Of a DNA stretch of 64,000 bases, positions 11,063-22,635 are shown piece after piece. The stretch spans positions 434,001-498,000 of the forward strand of contig JBAIAA010000882.1 of NCBI GenBank assembly GCA_037893245.1, given 5' to 3'. Both the position numbers and the translations under genes were made by a program. The notes beneath the pieces were generated by a model, which did not search any database, was not told where the DNA came from, and worked only from the letters and a program-made list of their open reading frames with translations. Within the stretch, counting starts at the first letter, position 1. Each line of letters opens with the position of its first letter. This DNA comes from Crossaster papposus (taxonomy: Eukaryota; Echinodermata; Asteroidea; Velatida; Solasteridae).

Positions 11063-12258
11063 GCGCTCTAAATTGAACTATAGCCTTGCAGTAACAATGT
11101 ATTGGCCGAGAACGTACAGCACTGTTATGTTAAATATACATACGAATCGTGTTACAAAAATACTCTCTTTAAAAATCTTACAATAGTTAAAGCGTGCATA
11201 CATTACAATAATTGAGTTTACAAATACGCGAAGTTTGTAGAAGCATCGACTTTCAAATTTCTGTGGTTTACCAAATAGACTATTTGAAGACGATTTAGTC
11301 AAACTGACTAAAACGTTTGCTAAGATGTGATTGTTCTCTTCATTTCGATTTCGTGTAATTAGAAAGTGCGCCCTCTGAAGAATTTCAGGCAAGATTTCTC
11401 ACTCACTCAATGAACAATTTTGCGGAAAGGAAAAGCGTATACCGCAAGCAGAAATGGCGCTGCGCGCGAGAACTCAAGCCGTATCCCAAACGAGCTTCCA
11501 GAGCTACGGCTACGTCTATTCTCAGCCTGCTCACGCGTAGTTTGTGCAGTTGAACATATTAATAGCCATAGACAAGATTTTCGGACGCGGCCATACAAAC
11601 ATGTCTCTTTCAAAACGCCCTCTATTTGTTTTCTGTCGGAACTGTAAGAGAAAACATAATTCAGTCCAGCTCGGCTTTTCAGAACACGAACCGTCAAGAT
11701 CGACTTGGATCGAACACGAACAACAAGACTATATTTGCAACGTTTAACCAATTATTCCAATTAGAAAATTGTTTTACCGACCATATTTTATAAAATACAA
11801 ATTTTACTCAAATTATGTTTTTCAAATGTTAATTTGTTTATATAAAAAGTATAGTTCATAAGCTACTTCAATAAACGTGATTTCGCTGGTTGAAATCCAG
11901 GAAATGGCGTCGTTTATACAGCGCCCTCGCGCTACCGTGTAAACGGTTTATTGATGTTACCCCTACAGCGCCCTCTTTTGGCAGCATATCTCCATTAAAA
12001 ATCCCGAAATCCTTTTTTTGTGCACGTACGTTCACGAATATAGTTTTCCTGCAAAATGAACCATGTTTAATTTGGATCGCCACACTATTATATCTTCGAA
12101 GTCAGAGCGGAATTGACGCAAACACTTCGAGGGTACAGGTCTCATTTATAAGCAGCAGTTTAAGTTTTGTACTTCAAACAGAATGGTTCAGGATTACAAA
12201 GTTCTTCAGCTTCAATTAAATTCTCGGGGATTCGTACATGTCCAATTGAATTGGAATA
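11063..12258. other. Non-coding stretch downstream of the synaptotagmin gene
   Basis: AT-rich with two GC-richer islands near 11420-11540 and 11900-12000, the latter repeating the words CAGCGCCCTC. Short overlapping ORFs exist on both strands but none has a recognisable domain. Confidence 0.4.
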
Positions 12259-12264
12259 TTTATT
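12259..12264 (-). promoter_or_regulatory. Possible polyadenylation signal of the synaptotagmin gene
   Basis: AATAAA on the minus strand, about 340 bases past the synaptotagmin stop codon at 12604. Position is plausible; only the hexamer supports it. Confidence 0.35.
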
Positions 12265-12603
12265 CAGACAGGCCAGACACCTATTTTTTCCCTTAAAGGG
12301 ACATTTCTTGTTGATTTAATATCGGGAAGTTCTGGCTTGCATTTAAATCTTAAATTGATTTATCATGCTTAACAGGAAGCACTGTAGAACATTGGAGTAA
12401 AATAGTGTGTGGCCCAATTTACCTGTTTGAGGAAAAATTGTCTCCCCCCAAGAAAATTCCTAGAACTACAAGGGAAACCGCGGCCTTGGGTGAACTGCCT
12501 TGTTATAGCTTGGTCCTAACACATATACCTGAACCCAACACCGTCAACCATTCGGCGAAGTCTCGCTTACGACGAGGCTGCCACCGCCATTGTTTCGCCA
12601 ACA

Positions 12604-12759
12604 TCAATCCTGCAGTGTGTGCCACATGGCCACGGGTTTTCTCGGAGACTGGGTCATGTCGTTCCAGTGGGTCTTGCCGAGCCCCGAGTACGTTTCCCCC
12701 ACCAGGATCACCCCCATCTTCCCGCTCTGGCCCAGAAGATCGTAGTCCACCACCACCAC
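12604..12759 (-). CDS. Synaptotagmin C2B, last exon and stop
   Basis: 156 bases, phase 0, stop TGA at 12606-12604. It encodes [24 protein letters not shown] and [14 protein letters not shown]. The HW and WHTL motifs are standard for the C2B end. Gly replaces the last acidic residue of calcium loop 3. Confidence 0.88.
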   Translation of the reverse strand: MVVVDYDLLGQSGKMGVILVGETYSGLGKTHWNDMTQSPRKPVAMWHTLQD

Positions 12760-15700
12760 CTGCCATAATATGAATATGCATAATAACAATTTTACAAAAG
12801 TCTTTTGAGAGGTAATTTTTCTTCAGTTATCAATGTATCAACAAACTAGTATGCACATTCTTGCATGTTAATTTTCTATTTCAAGGTCTCCAGATGCGCG
12901 CCAGAAGGGGTGAACCATTAGGCTTGATTATAACGTACCACCACTTTAGGTGATCAGGAAGATAATGAACTTTGGTTTTAGTTTGTTTCGTTTGCAACAC
13001 CATGGGTGCGTTCCACTCCAGCGAACTGTTTGCGCGAACGTTCGCCAACGTTTTGAGTTGGCGTTAGTTGAAGTGGAACGATATTTTAAAAACTACGTTT
13101 TCAAAATGGCGGCGCCCAGTGAAAGTGACATCGTTTGGTTCGCTGCTTTTTGTCCAACTCATTATTTTTCTTTAAAAGATCCCTGTGAATGCTCAAAACA
13201 ATCCACCGTTTATAACGAAAAGTATAAAACGTAAATAAAAACCGTGAAAAGAACCCTGCCGTCTGCTAACCGCTTCGCCATCATTAAAATACGTCACTGG
13301 CCAACAGCGAACAGCTCGGAATGTCGTTCGCCGTTTTCGCTATCGTTGGCCAACATAATTGGCGCACATTGCGTTCCGCTCACGCGAACAACGCTAACGT
13401 TGGCCAACGTTGGCAACGTTCGCTGGAGTGGAACGCACCCCATACCTCTAAGGAGGAAGTTTTCAGAGTAGACGCCGGCACGTTGAAGATGATCGCTTCG
13501 TTCCATACTGGGTCACAGGTGTTTTTTCTAACAGTCGTTTTCTTCTTTTTGATTCGTTTGTCTCCTTGTATAAGAGTTACCTTAACGAATGGATCTGAAA
13601 TGCCGAACAAAGCAAACGAAAATTACTGCAGTTACTTGTTTTCAGATGATTCGCATATTAAACTTGTTTTGCTCAGTGTTCAATATAATTGCTGTCGAAA
13701 ACGTAAGGGGCGCTGTTAAAAGAACGTGGACCCAGGTTATTGCTGCGTTCCAATCGCGTCGTGTTTATCGTGTTCACGAGTCGTATAATGGCGTTCTAAT
13801 CGCCTGGTAACTCGTGTTCACTAGGGAAATCGAGGTGGATTTTGTCTCTATGTTCACGACTTTATGATAACGAATGAAATACTCGCGCATGTGTGTTGGT
13901 TCACGATACGAGTTCTTGCGCGATAAAGAATGTCCTTACCGCACGACTATCTCGACTGTGCGCGTGCGTCTTGGTGAGTAGCGTTAGGAATGCGACCCTC
14001 TCGTGAACATGGAGACTAGACATTCACGGTGAACACGATAAACACGACGCGATTGGAACGCAGCATATGCCTCCACTAGTTGCGACCTGGGCCCTTTTCC
14101 AAACCTCCAGGCTTCGGCTTTGGCTTCGGCTCCGGCTTCAATTTATGAGGCTTCGTCTTCATGAGGCTCCGCGACAAGCCTAAAAGTTTTGGAACACCGA
14201 GGCTTCGGGAGGCTTCGGCTGGCTTCGACTAGCGACTCTATGCCATTCGTGATGCTTCGTTACATTCCGTTGAGTTACCGGCCTATGGATGGAAACATCG
14301 CTAATGAACGGCTGAAGCAATATTATTTTGCGCCTGCTTTCACTACGGGGACAATAGACGTATCAAGGAATAAATGTAAACTTGTATGTACATGTATATG
14401 CCATTTATTCACTCAACCAAAATCTGTCTTTTCCCCTTTTCGTAACCGCGTCTGTAGACCTCTGGAAAAGGTTTTATTTTGGGCACAATTTAAATATTTC
14501 CATTAAAAAAACCACACTTTTGGGTTTTTTTTTTTTTTTTTTTTGGGGGGGGGGGGTTGCAAGTGCCAGGCCAATGCCTCATTCAAAATACTTTGTTTGC
14601 ATCGCTATTGCTAAAAACGGAATCTGCTTTTACTTCGGGAAGAGACCTTGTAATTCTTTTTTTTACGATTTGATCTGCAGATTCGATCTAAAAGTAAGAT
14701 GCACTCCTTTAATATGCTGTGTCCGTCTTTCAAGGAAATAAATATGTACTTTTTGGCAAAGAATTGTCAACCATGTATTATTTATTACTGATGGTTTATT
14801 TGGCAAACAACATGGAAAAATAAACATTTAGATTAAGACAGGGCAACATAATTACAAATCATTCAATATAAAACTAAACAAAAGATTAAATTGAGAATAT
14901 AATTAAAAAATAAGTGCTCACATAGATAATTTAAAAGACAAAACTGCAAAAGAAAATCACAATGTTAAATTAAAAAATTAACAACAAAATATTTAAATTT
15001 TGAAATTTTAATGTATCCTTTGCTGTGACTTTTGGGAATATATATTATTGAAACCCCCTACCACCAGTACCATTCTAAAACAATAATAGCTCCTTTGAAG
15101 TAAGTTTTCACAAATTTAAAGACATGCCAGGATTAGGTTTGTTTTAAAAATAGATTGAGGCCTCAAATAGAGGCTGCTCAAAACCAACCTTTTTGAAATC
15201 GCTTTTGATTGATATGTTGTAAAAATTGTACTCCTTTCTTAAAAACATGTTGTTTTCCTTGATGTAATAGTAGTTTGTGATGTACATAGATTTTTGCCTT
15301 TTAATATTTTAATGAATCTGGTTTTATCATTTTACAGTGCATTTAAATTTATGTACATAACGTTTGCACTTCATAAATAACATTATTATTGCCAGGCCTA
15401 CATTTTATACTTTAAGACTTTCTACTGCTGACAATTGATTATTTGAAATATAATTTTCCCCAGCATATAAACAAATACCAACTGTCATTTGTAGTGCAGG
15501 CATAGGCATTATAAATAAGAGAGTTGAGTTAAGTTGACCAGGACCTGTTCCAATAATTCCATGCTGTTCCAGTGTTTACAAACAACATAAATAGGGAGTG
15601 AATAGTTTTTCTTCAAAATTGGGAGATTTAGGGGAGCAAATAATTATGTGAGCTCACTCAGTACAGATCTTTAGCTTTGATTGTTCAGAATATACCTGTG

Positions 15701-18700
15701 CAATTAGTCTCTATATTGTCAAAGATCCTTTATAACAACACGGCTGGCAAGCATAAATTGAGATTCTCCCTCTTTTGGCTGATGGACTTGGAGAGGCTTG
15801 TATTGGAGAATGAACCTTCCTCCACTGCTAGAAATAAGTAGTGGGAAGAAAATGAGCTGCCCATCTTTCCTAGTGCACACAATCCATGGTGGTGTAGAAA
15901 GTCAACGATGGAGTTTACCTGTGCTTGAATTCTGAATATCCTCAGAACCTATTAAGAACCATCAAGAAAATAAACAAAAGCAGAATTAAGAATGGTGAAG
16001 GTCTAGGACAAATTAGCAAGTTAGGTATACACACACACTTAATGCTTCAAGCGGTGGTGTTGGTGCAAACAAATTTGCCTCCCAAACAAGACATTGTGTT
16101 TTTCTCCTGAGGAAATGCTCCACAGGGATCACCAAATTGGTTTATGGCTCGTTCAGTTTAAGCAGCAAATATTTGGTTTATTTTGCGTCATCTAGTACAG
16201 ATTCTGCTTATGATAGAAACTAATCAATTTAATCAAAACACAATAAAAGTATACTTCTATTTCAAAAAGAAATTAGTTGTTAATTTCCAAACTAACCCCT
16301 TTTCCTTCCAGCTTCCAGCTCTAAAGCTTGTGACATGTTGAGATTTAGAGGTGAAATTTGTGAGCTACATTCTTTCTAAATCTCCAGCAATATTTCCATT
16401 TTTGTAGGCCTAGCCTAACTCAGATTCTGGTATTGAATATGAAACTATTTTCACTTATTTTTTGTATTAACATGCATGTGACAACGAGGTGTGGCAATGC
16501 GCTCAGTTAAACTGGCTATTGTTACGGCATGCCGTGCGATTCTCAGAATGGGTGCCGACTTCTCCATCTATGATCTAGTAATTAAATTGAACAGAAATTG
16601 CGAATAAATCCATGCCTAACGTTAGGCTACACCCTGTATAACATGCCCTTATATAACCATACCGACTTGTGGAAACTCGTTATGATCAATAGTTTCGGGT
16701 CAAAAGAAGCCAGAAGGCCGACTGCCATAACAATAGCCACTGTCCCACTGCCTTTATTTACAATTACATGTATAACCAGGCAGCTTGACTAGTGCGGGTT
16801 TGCATGGAAGTTGGTTGGACTATAGTTGGAATTGAAACTTTCGTCGAAAAAACGGTAGCATAACGTTAGGGTTAGAAATGTTGTCCTAGGTCCTATAGAT
16901 AGTATGATTATCTTCATGGTTACACGTAACATTTTCATTTGAGTTGGTAAATTTCTTTTAACAAAATCATTACTACTTACCAGTGAATTGTCGGTGAAAA
17001 CTTCCTTGCAAACGGCAGACACACCGCGAAAACAATGGCGGCCGTCGCAAACTTTTTTGTTTGTGATGATTTTGTGGCTTGTATCACGTGACAATACGTC
17101 ACGAAGCCTCCACGAAGTCACCTCCTCGCTCGGCAGGCTTCATAATTTAGCCAAAAACGGAGCCTCTTGATGAAGCCAAAGCCAAAGCCTCCATTTGGTA
17201 TGGGCTTCAAAATGGCGGAATGGAGACGAAGCCGAAGACGAAGCCAAAGCCGGGGGTTTGGAAAACAGCCTAGTCTTGTTTGCAAGACGATCTTCGCGAT
17301 GCGGGGCGCCCTCTAACGTACGCCGTAGACCACGCGCGAATAACCTTCGCTAAGATGTTATCGAAGGTCATTGCGTGTATGGTACGCACTGACCTCAACA
17401 CCTGGACGGATCATTGTCCATATTCTGCTGTGCTAACACTTGAAGTCGGCGCGAACTGGAAGTGCAACATGGCGTCACTGCTGTGAGCCAATGAAATGTC
17501 CAGTTGTAGAGGTCAGTGGATTTACCAACCAACTGAACTCTACACCTGGAGATTTCATTGGCTCACAGCAGTGACGCCATGTTGCACTTCTCTGCATGCC
17601 GACTTCAAAATGAAACAATGGATGATCTGTCCATGTATAGAGGTCAGTGATGGTACGGCGTACGTTAAAGGACGCCCGCATCGGCGGCCTACGCGCGCTG
17701 CATATACCGCGATATAGTTGCGACCGTGACAACAATCTATTAACAGCGCCCTCTGCTGAAATAATTCACACCAACAGCTTACAACTTACCAGCGCTACCA
17801 CTGATGTCCATTGTTTTCAGATTACGAGCCTTCATGATGACGATGGTTAGGCGTTCTGCGGTCGGCAGGTAGCTGATGGAGAACAAAAGGTCACCCAAAC
17901 TACCGTGTCTCTAGAATAGGAGAAAATACACATACACAACATCAGTGCTCAATTTGAATTAAACAAAAACCTATGATCAGACAGGAAGGGGCAATATACC
18001 AATTATCGGTTGTACATTGCTATCGTTTGAAGCAGCAAATGTGCTCAAAGTATAAAGAAAGGTGTTTGACCGTGGAGCAATAAACTAGTTTATTGCTCCA
18101 TGGTTTGACAAACAGCCTGATGACGTTTTTAGCTCTGTGAATTCTGCATATTCTGAAAAAAACAATATTCTAAGATTTCGATTTCAATTCAAACTTTGCG
18201 GAGTAGCAATTTGAATTGCGACCACAATCTGTGTTCTCAGACAGCGGATTACAGCTGAACGCACTGAACTTAGGCTATAGTAGCGCCGATGCGCGCCGTT
18301 CAAACTATTTGCGGACATTTCCAAAAGTGCGTCTCCGAGACGCATATTTTGAAAAAACATTATTTTGCTATTTTCTTCAAAATCACAATATGCCAGACGG
18401 AATAATTTCACAGGGAGTAATTAATAACATTAATATCTTTAGATCAAGTAAGCTTTTCAACAGTATTTTGTTTTGTTACCTTTTGGATAGCTACAAATAT
18501 ATTTATATAATTCTGTCGTCTATATACTGTCGTCACTTTCTACAGTGGCTCATTGCGCGTGTCACGCTCAGGTACAGTACGCGCTCCGGGCTCCTTCGAC
18601 CAATAGGGTTACCATAATGCGCGCGTACAGCGTTCCCCGTTTGCTGTTATACGACTGATGGCCTAGATCCAATTTACAGTGCGAAATGTCAACTATTTTG

Positions 18701-20845
18701 TTGTATTTCCTCGAGGGTTCGTAAATACACAACGATCTGTATGTCCATGTCTTTTCCCGAAATCTAATCAAAATGTCTGAATACGGCCCTTGGAAAATAT
18801 CCTCCAACAGGTCATCGTGTATGCATGCAAACTGGTTTGTTTATATACCGCTTGTGGGTCTTCCAGGTCGCTCCATACATCTACTTCTCGAGACACGTCT
18901 ATGTCCCCCAGGGGAATCGAGATTTCACCAATGGCGTCGTGTCTGGAGAACTTGTCAAAATCGTAGACGTTCATCCGAAGCGTCTTGGTCTGCGTCTCCT
19001 CGAACGTCATGGGGAACTTGAACCTCTCGTCGAAAGTCGGATTCAGAGTTTTCCTCTGAAACAAAAAACAAAAAACAGACAATGGGTGATATTCATTATC
19101 AAGGCCTGCTACAAATGGAAAGTCCTTTTGAAATCGTGCAGGGCACTGGTGCTATCATGCGCTCCGTGCGCTAACAAAAGAGGGCGCCTTTTCACCTAGC
19201 AACGACGTCCCATGGATCACATACAGAGAGGATCACATACACTTTCACTGGTTTCACACACGCCGTTCCTCGTTCATGTATGCATGTATCAGAGGTTCGT
19301 GCCCCCGGGGTTTTCCCCATTGGAAATTTCGAATTAAACACAAACAATATCTAAAACGATTGGTGCACCCCGCTGTGGATATAATGTATTACGCGGAAAG
19401 ATGGTTAGATGGGTGGGGAGAACGAGAGTCTGGATACCCCACCGACAGACAGGCCGACCGACCAACAGACGTAGGTCGCTAAAATACAAAGCAATGAACC
19501 TGGCAGTTTCTACCTGTACGTTGGACTGTCTGATTCGTTTTTCACGGTCGGGTTCCAAGGAAAGTTTGACGTACGGATCACTTGTCCCTCCAAAATCCAT
19601 CGCTGGAAGATTCTCGGCTACATGAAAGAAAACAAACAAATCCCCGAGAAAAGCACGAATTATTACAAACTAAGATGTTTTTAAGATATTCATTTTGAAG
19701 CTGATCATCTACCTTTTGAAGGCACCGGCAGGCTTCTTTCTCAATTAGATTCCGTATACATCTCCCCGGGCCTGTTTGTTTCCCGTAGATTTAGCGATCT
19801 AGAACGTCGATAGCGGTATTGGATCATGTTTTAACCGCTCCAACTCGCGAGGTGGGTTCGCAAGATCCAAGATGGAGACGTTTTGCAACAGTTGGAACGA
19901 AACATTAATTTTTCATCGTAAAGGTAATTATTGCATTACCTTCGATGAGTCGGACCACAAAATCCGAGGTGTTGAAGTCGTATTTGAGCTTGACGTGTAG
20001 CCGTCCGCGGTTGCACTTCTTCCTGGCCGTGTCGGCTTGGTCACCTCCCTCCGCCCCCTTCTTCAGCACCAGCACCGCATTGGTCCGGGCGTACAGCTCG
20101 GGTTGCACCGCCCCGAGGTCTGACTCGAACGACCCGCCGACGCTGGACTCGCTGGTCAGGCTGCGCCGGTCTAGGGCCTCGTTGATGCTGCCCGGAGTGC
20201 CAGGCGTGCCCACCAGGGAGTGGCGCGAGTGAGAGAGCTGACGGAGGTCCGGTCGGGACGCGCCCAGGGGCGTCTGGCCCTGCACGGACACCACCCCAGG
20301 CTGGACGGGCACCTTTTCCGATGGGATGTAAAACTCCTGCAATGTGGTCAATTATAAAGACCACCACAAACGATGTATGAGCGTGAATTTCAGTCGCTAT
20401 TGAATCCGTACTCATTGCGAGTATTGCGCGTGCTTATTAGGTGAAGATAATTAGGAGAGTGACCGGTCACGTGAAAGGCTTGAACCATTAGGGGCAAAGA
20501 ATAGGATAAAATAAGTCGATTTTTTCGCCAGATGTTATAACATGGTAGTAACTAGAATGGGTTTAACTAGAATGGGTTTAAAAATCGAATTCATAACGAA
20601 GTAAGTGCAGCCTCGTTTTCATTCCAAAATGGAAGATTCCCTTCTCAAACTTTTGTTTCGAGACCCTTTTGTTTTAATACCTGAGTTGGTTTGGCCATAG
20701 TCACATTCTTCTGGGCTTCGTGGTCTTTGTGTCGCTTCTTGCAGCTAGCGCAGAAGCTGGTGTACCTGTACAAGATGATAGGTACCACGACCATCAAGGC
20801 TGCCCCGGCCCCACACACCACTCCGATCACCACAACAGCCACCAT
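12604..20845 (-). CDS. Synaptotagmin, SYT3/5/6/9/10-like class (7 coding exons)
   Basis: Coding exons in order: 20845-20681 (exon itself opens at 20864), 20336-19940, 19617-19514, 19055-18849, 17910-17790, 13594-13446, 12759-12604; 1299 bases, 432 aa, the usual synaptotagmin length. All junctions are GT-AG with matching phases. Layout: a very short luminal end, a membrane segment (about residues 2-25), a Cys/Lys stop-transfer stretch that may be palmitoylated, a Ser/Gly/Pro-rich linker ending in a PELY motif, then C2A, C2B and a WHTL end. C2A keeps all five Ca2+-binding Asp positions ([22 protein letters not shown]). C2B keeps four (MDISGSADPFVK; DYD) but has Gly where the fifth acidic residue belongs. 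Known role of the family: Ca2+-regulated membrane fusion. Class placement is by eye; some C2B features also resemble SYT12. Confidence 0.88.
13004..13440. mobile_element. 437-bp inverted-repeat element abutting a splice donor
   Basis: Ends GGGTGCGTTCCACTCCAGCG and its exact inverse CGCTGGAGTGGAACGCACCC. Both sides are flanked by CAT, a possible 3-bp target duplication, which fits PIF/Harbinger-like elements. The interior has GCGAACGTTCGCCAACGTT-type words inverted around a 200-bp core. No transposase. Its right end coincides with base +6 of the synaptotagmin donor at 13445. Confidence 0.8.
13446..13594 (-). CDS. Synaptotagmin C2B, second exon
   Basis: 149 bases, phase 1 in, phase 0 out. It encodes [11 protein letters not shown], the polybasic [10 protein letters not shown] strand (binds acidic lipid and SNAREs in the family) and NPV-like [14 protein letters not shown]. 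Its donor GTATGG is immediately followed by an inverted-repeat element (13004-13440). Confidence 0.9.
13742..14064. mobile_element. 323-bp inverted-repeat element (MITE)
   Basis: A terminal inverted repeat of about 35 bases begins GCTGCGTTCCAATCGCG and runs through GTGTTTATCGTGTTCAC; the right end is its inverse. No coding capacity. It shares the GCGTTCCA word near its end with the neighbouring 13004-13440 element, so the two may use related transposases. Confidence 0.82.
14089..17270. mobile_element. 3.2-kb GGCTTCGG-type inverted-repeat element
   Basis: The left end (GGGCCCTTTTCCAAACC, then repeated GGCTTCGG/GGCTTTGG words) and the right end (GAAGCCAAAGCC, then GGGTTTGGAAAACAGCC) are inverted counterparts. 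Subterminal GAAGC/GCTTC words continue about 140 bp inward on both sides. The core is AT-rich with no recognisable transposase, plus a T20-G10 run near 14525-14555. It may be one long non-autonomous element or two nearby ends of separate copies. It lies in the intron that splits C2B. Confidence 0.5.
17304..17676. repeat. Large foldback inside the synaptotagmin intron
   Basis: The left arm from GGCGCCCTCTAACGTACGCC and the right arm ending GGCGTACGTTAAAGGACGCC are inverted. The central part contains CAACATGGCGTCACTGCTGT inverted as ACAGCAGTGACGCCATGTTG. Arms are about 170 bp with a short spacer. No ORF of interest. Confidence 0.75.
17790..17910 (-). CDS. Synaptotagmin C2B, first exon
   Basis: 121 bases, phase 0 in, phase 1 out (donor GTAAGT). 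It encodes [20 protein letters not shown] and [14 protein letters not shown]. It is absent from simple ORF lists because its frame is closed by stops nearby; it was identified by the [10 protein letters not shown] signature. Confidence 0.88.
18066..18102. repeat. Perfect short palindrome
   Basis: AGCAATAAACTAGTTTATTG and the bases around it form a near-perfect 32-base dyad centred on CTAG, flanked by GTGG/CCATGG. It lies in the intron between C2A and C2B. Function unknown. Confidence 0.75.
18371..18500 (+). repeat. Dispersed repeat (GATAGCT family), copy 1 of 4
   Basis: Landmarks: TTTTCTTCAA, ATGCCAGACGGAATAA, CAGGGAGT, TTTTCAACAGTATTTTGTT and GGATAGCTACAAATAT. The same order is seen at 61871-62011; the right half also recurs at 42140-42210 and 48310-48392. 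Unclassified. Confidence 0.65.
18849..19055 (-). CDS. Synaptotagmin C2A, calcium loop 3
   Basis: 207 bases, phase 0 to phase 0. It encodes [15 protein letters not shown] and [17 protein letters not shown]; the three loop-3 aspartates are present. It ends with [11 protein letters not shown]. Confidence 0.9.
19514..19617 (-). CDS. Synaptotagmin C2A, calcium loop 1
   Basis: 104 bases, phase 1 in, phase 0 out. It encodes [20 protein letters not shown]; both loop-1 aspartates are present. The KRIRQ segment corresponds to the polybasic strand, which is weaker here. Confidence 0.88.
19940..20336 (-). CDS. Synaptotagmin linker and start of C2A
   Basis: 397 bases, phase 0 in, phase 1 out. It is GC-richer than its surroundings. 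It encodes a low-complexity Ser/Pro/Gly linker, the PELY motif typical just before C2A in the SYT3/6/9/10 group, and the first C2A strands ([16 protein letters not shown]). Confidence 0.88.
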
Positions 20846-20864
20846 GGCGTCTAAATACTCGCAA
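20681..20864 (-). CDS. Synaptotagmin exon with start codon and membrane segment
   Basis: The acceptor at 20864 follows CTTTGCAG; the donor GTATTA leaves phase 0 after AKPTQ. The ATG at 20845 sits in a strong context (GACGCCATGG), so the 19 bases before it are probably 5' UTR from an upstream non-coding exon. It encodes a hydrophobic segment followed by [17 protein letters not shown]. No in-frame ATG lies earlier in the exon. Confidence 0.8.
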
Positions 20865-22373
20865 CTGCAAAGGAAGAACAAATCAGGGTGGTGAATCAAC
20901 AAATCAAATGCTTGAATGGGTTTTAATTACAGCTTTTCCCTCAGTATATGCGAATTTGAATCGAGAAGCCAAGTTAGAGCTGTCATATCTTAGTCACCGT
21001 TTGATCTTTTTGCTTTTACATAACAAATACAGAGTTTAAAGTGACAACATTTGCAAACATCAAAACGAAACTACTGAATTATTACCCCCAAATGCAAACA
21101 ACGTATACTACACTGTACCTTTAATTTAGTTTTACACTTAAACAATAAAAACAGCACCGAATTAAGACTCTTTTCTGCACGGCTTTTTTTAACGAGAAGT
21201 TGTAGCGTTTTACTGTGTGAAACACTCGTGTCTCTTCTCTGCCGGGATCTTATAACCTCGAATGATGCTTTTGTTTCGTGCTTGACGGTACGACGCCAAC
21301 AAAGCAGGAAATTAAAAATAAACACACAAACGAAGCGGGAACAGGTAGAAGGATACGATACACTATGATTAACCAAAAAATAGAAAAGAAAACACAGTTG
21401 TACCAAGCGTTTCATTTTGGCAGGCGTTTAGAATGCACAGACACAAACTCTAATCGCTTATAGAACGACCGTAGTCCTTTCAATAGTGTACATTATGACA
21501 AATGATGGTAGTATTTTATTTAAAAACAATGATTTTGGTTAAATATACCCGCAAAAAAAACATTGTCATGGGACTCATCCTCAAAAACCGTTGCATAATT
21601 TCATTGAAAGATGCATGATCTGTAAGCATTTTCAGTACGCTGACGGCTGTTTTATTCACAAAATCTAAAATCACAGCTGTGACTGAATTCCGTGGCGGTT
21701 CAAAACATAAAACTGTCGTTATTAAATATGGCAATGGAACGCATGTGTTTATACGATACGAGGGGGTAGTTTTGTCAATCCACAATCTAATTTATTTTGT
21801 GGCGGGTTTTTTATTTTCCCGCCCGAAGGGGTAAAATAAACCTACCAAGTAGTTGGAAAGGATCTGAACTCGGAAAATAAACGTCTTAGCTTATACAACA
21901 AACACAATTCAGAGTGAGAATGTTTTTACAGTAAGCAGCGGTGAGAGCTCGCGGTCGTTCGCCTAAATCGAAGAGAATGAATTTAGGCAAAGCCAACGAT
22001 TGGAAAAGGCTATTAGTATGCAACGCAGTTCAGCTGAACCGCTCCAAGCCGACACCAAATTCCCGGTAGCTGATTCGAACAAATTGCTATTTTTAATGTA
22101 GAAAAAACAAACGACGCAGCCACTCCACTGACCAAAATATCACGGGACAGCCGTAGAAACAATTGGATTTCAAAACCCAAACCTTGAAATCAAGACAATT
22201 ATACAGCAATTCATGTACCAACCACCCACAATATAACAGTTAAAGGTAGATTACAGATTATGATACGAGGAACACAATCGGAGTGAAAAAATAAATAAAC
22301 AGGTTGGTTCTAACAAAGTTAACCCAAGTTTAAGGTGATTGTTCACCCACCTATCCCATAGAATATGTGTTTA
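20865..22373. other. Region upstream of the synaptotagmin start exon
   Basis: A 5' non-coding exon and promoter are expected somewhere to the right of 20864, because the first coding exon begins with a splice acceptor. I cannot place them. The stretch is AT-rich with no recognisable coding sequence. Confidence 0.4.
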
Positions 22374-22635
22374 TGGTGTTGGTGAGTAGGGTGTTTAGAA
22401 ATAATCTTGGAAAAATGCTAGGTCTAGCTTAATTGAATCTTGAGACATTACAGATCGTATGTACAAAACTGGCTTGTCCACGGGATTTGTTTACATTTAA
22501 AGTTTCTGTCTTCAACATGCTTATTTTACAATGACAGTTTTGTACATGCCATCCGTATTGAACCATATCTTAAGACCCAATTAAGCTAAACCTACCAATT
22601 TTTCCAGAATGATTTCACCCTACTCATCAACACTA
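22374..22635. mobile_element. Foldback MITE, about 262 bp
   Basis: The left end GGTGTTGGTGAGTAGGGTG and the right end CACCCTACTCATCAACAC are inverted. Pairing continues through TAGCTTAATTG and GTACAAAACTG to a central GACAGAAACT-type loop, so nearly the whole element can fold. No ORF. Confidence 0.75.

Noticed and set aside
13294-13719. Open frames across the inverted-repeat element next to synaptotagmin exon 6
   Set aside because: They mix element sequence, exon antisense and intron; no consistent protein.
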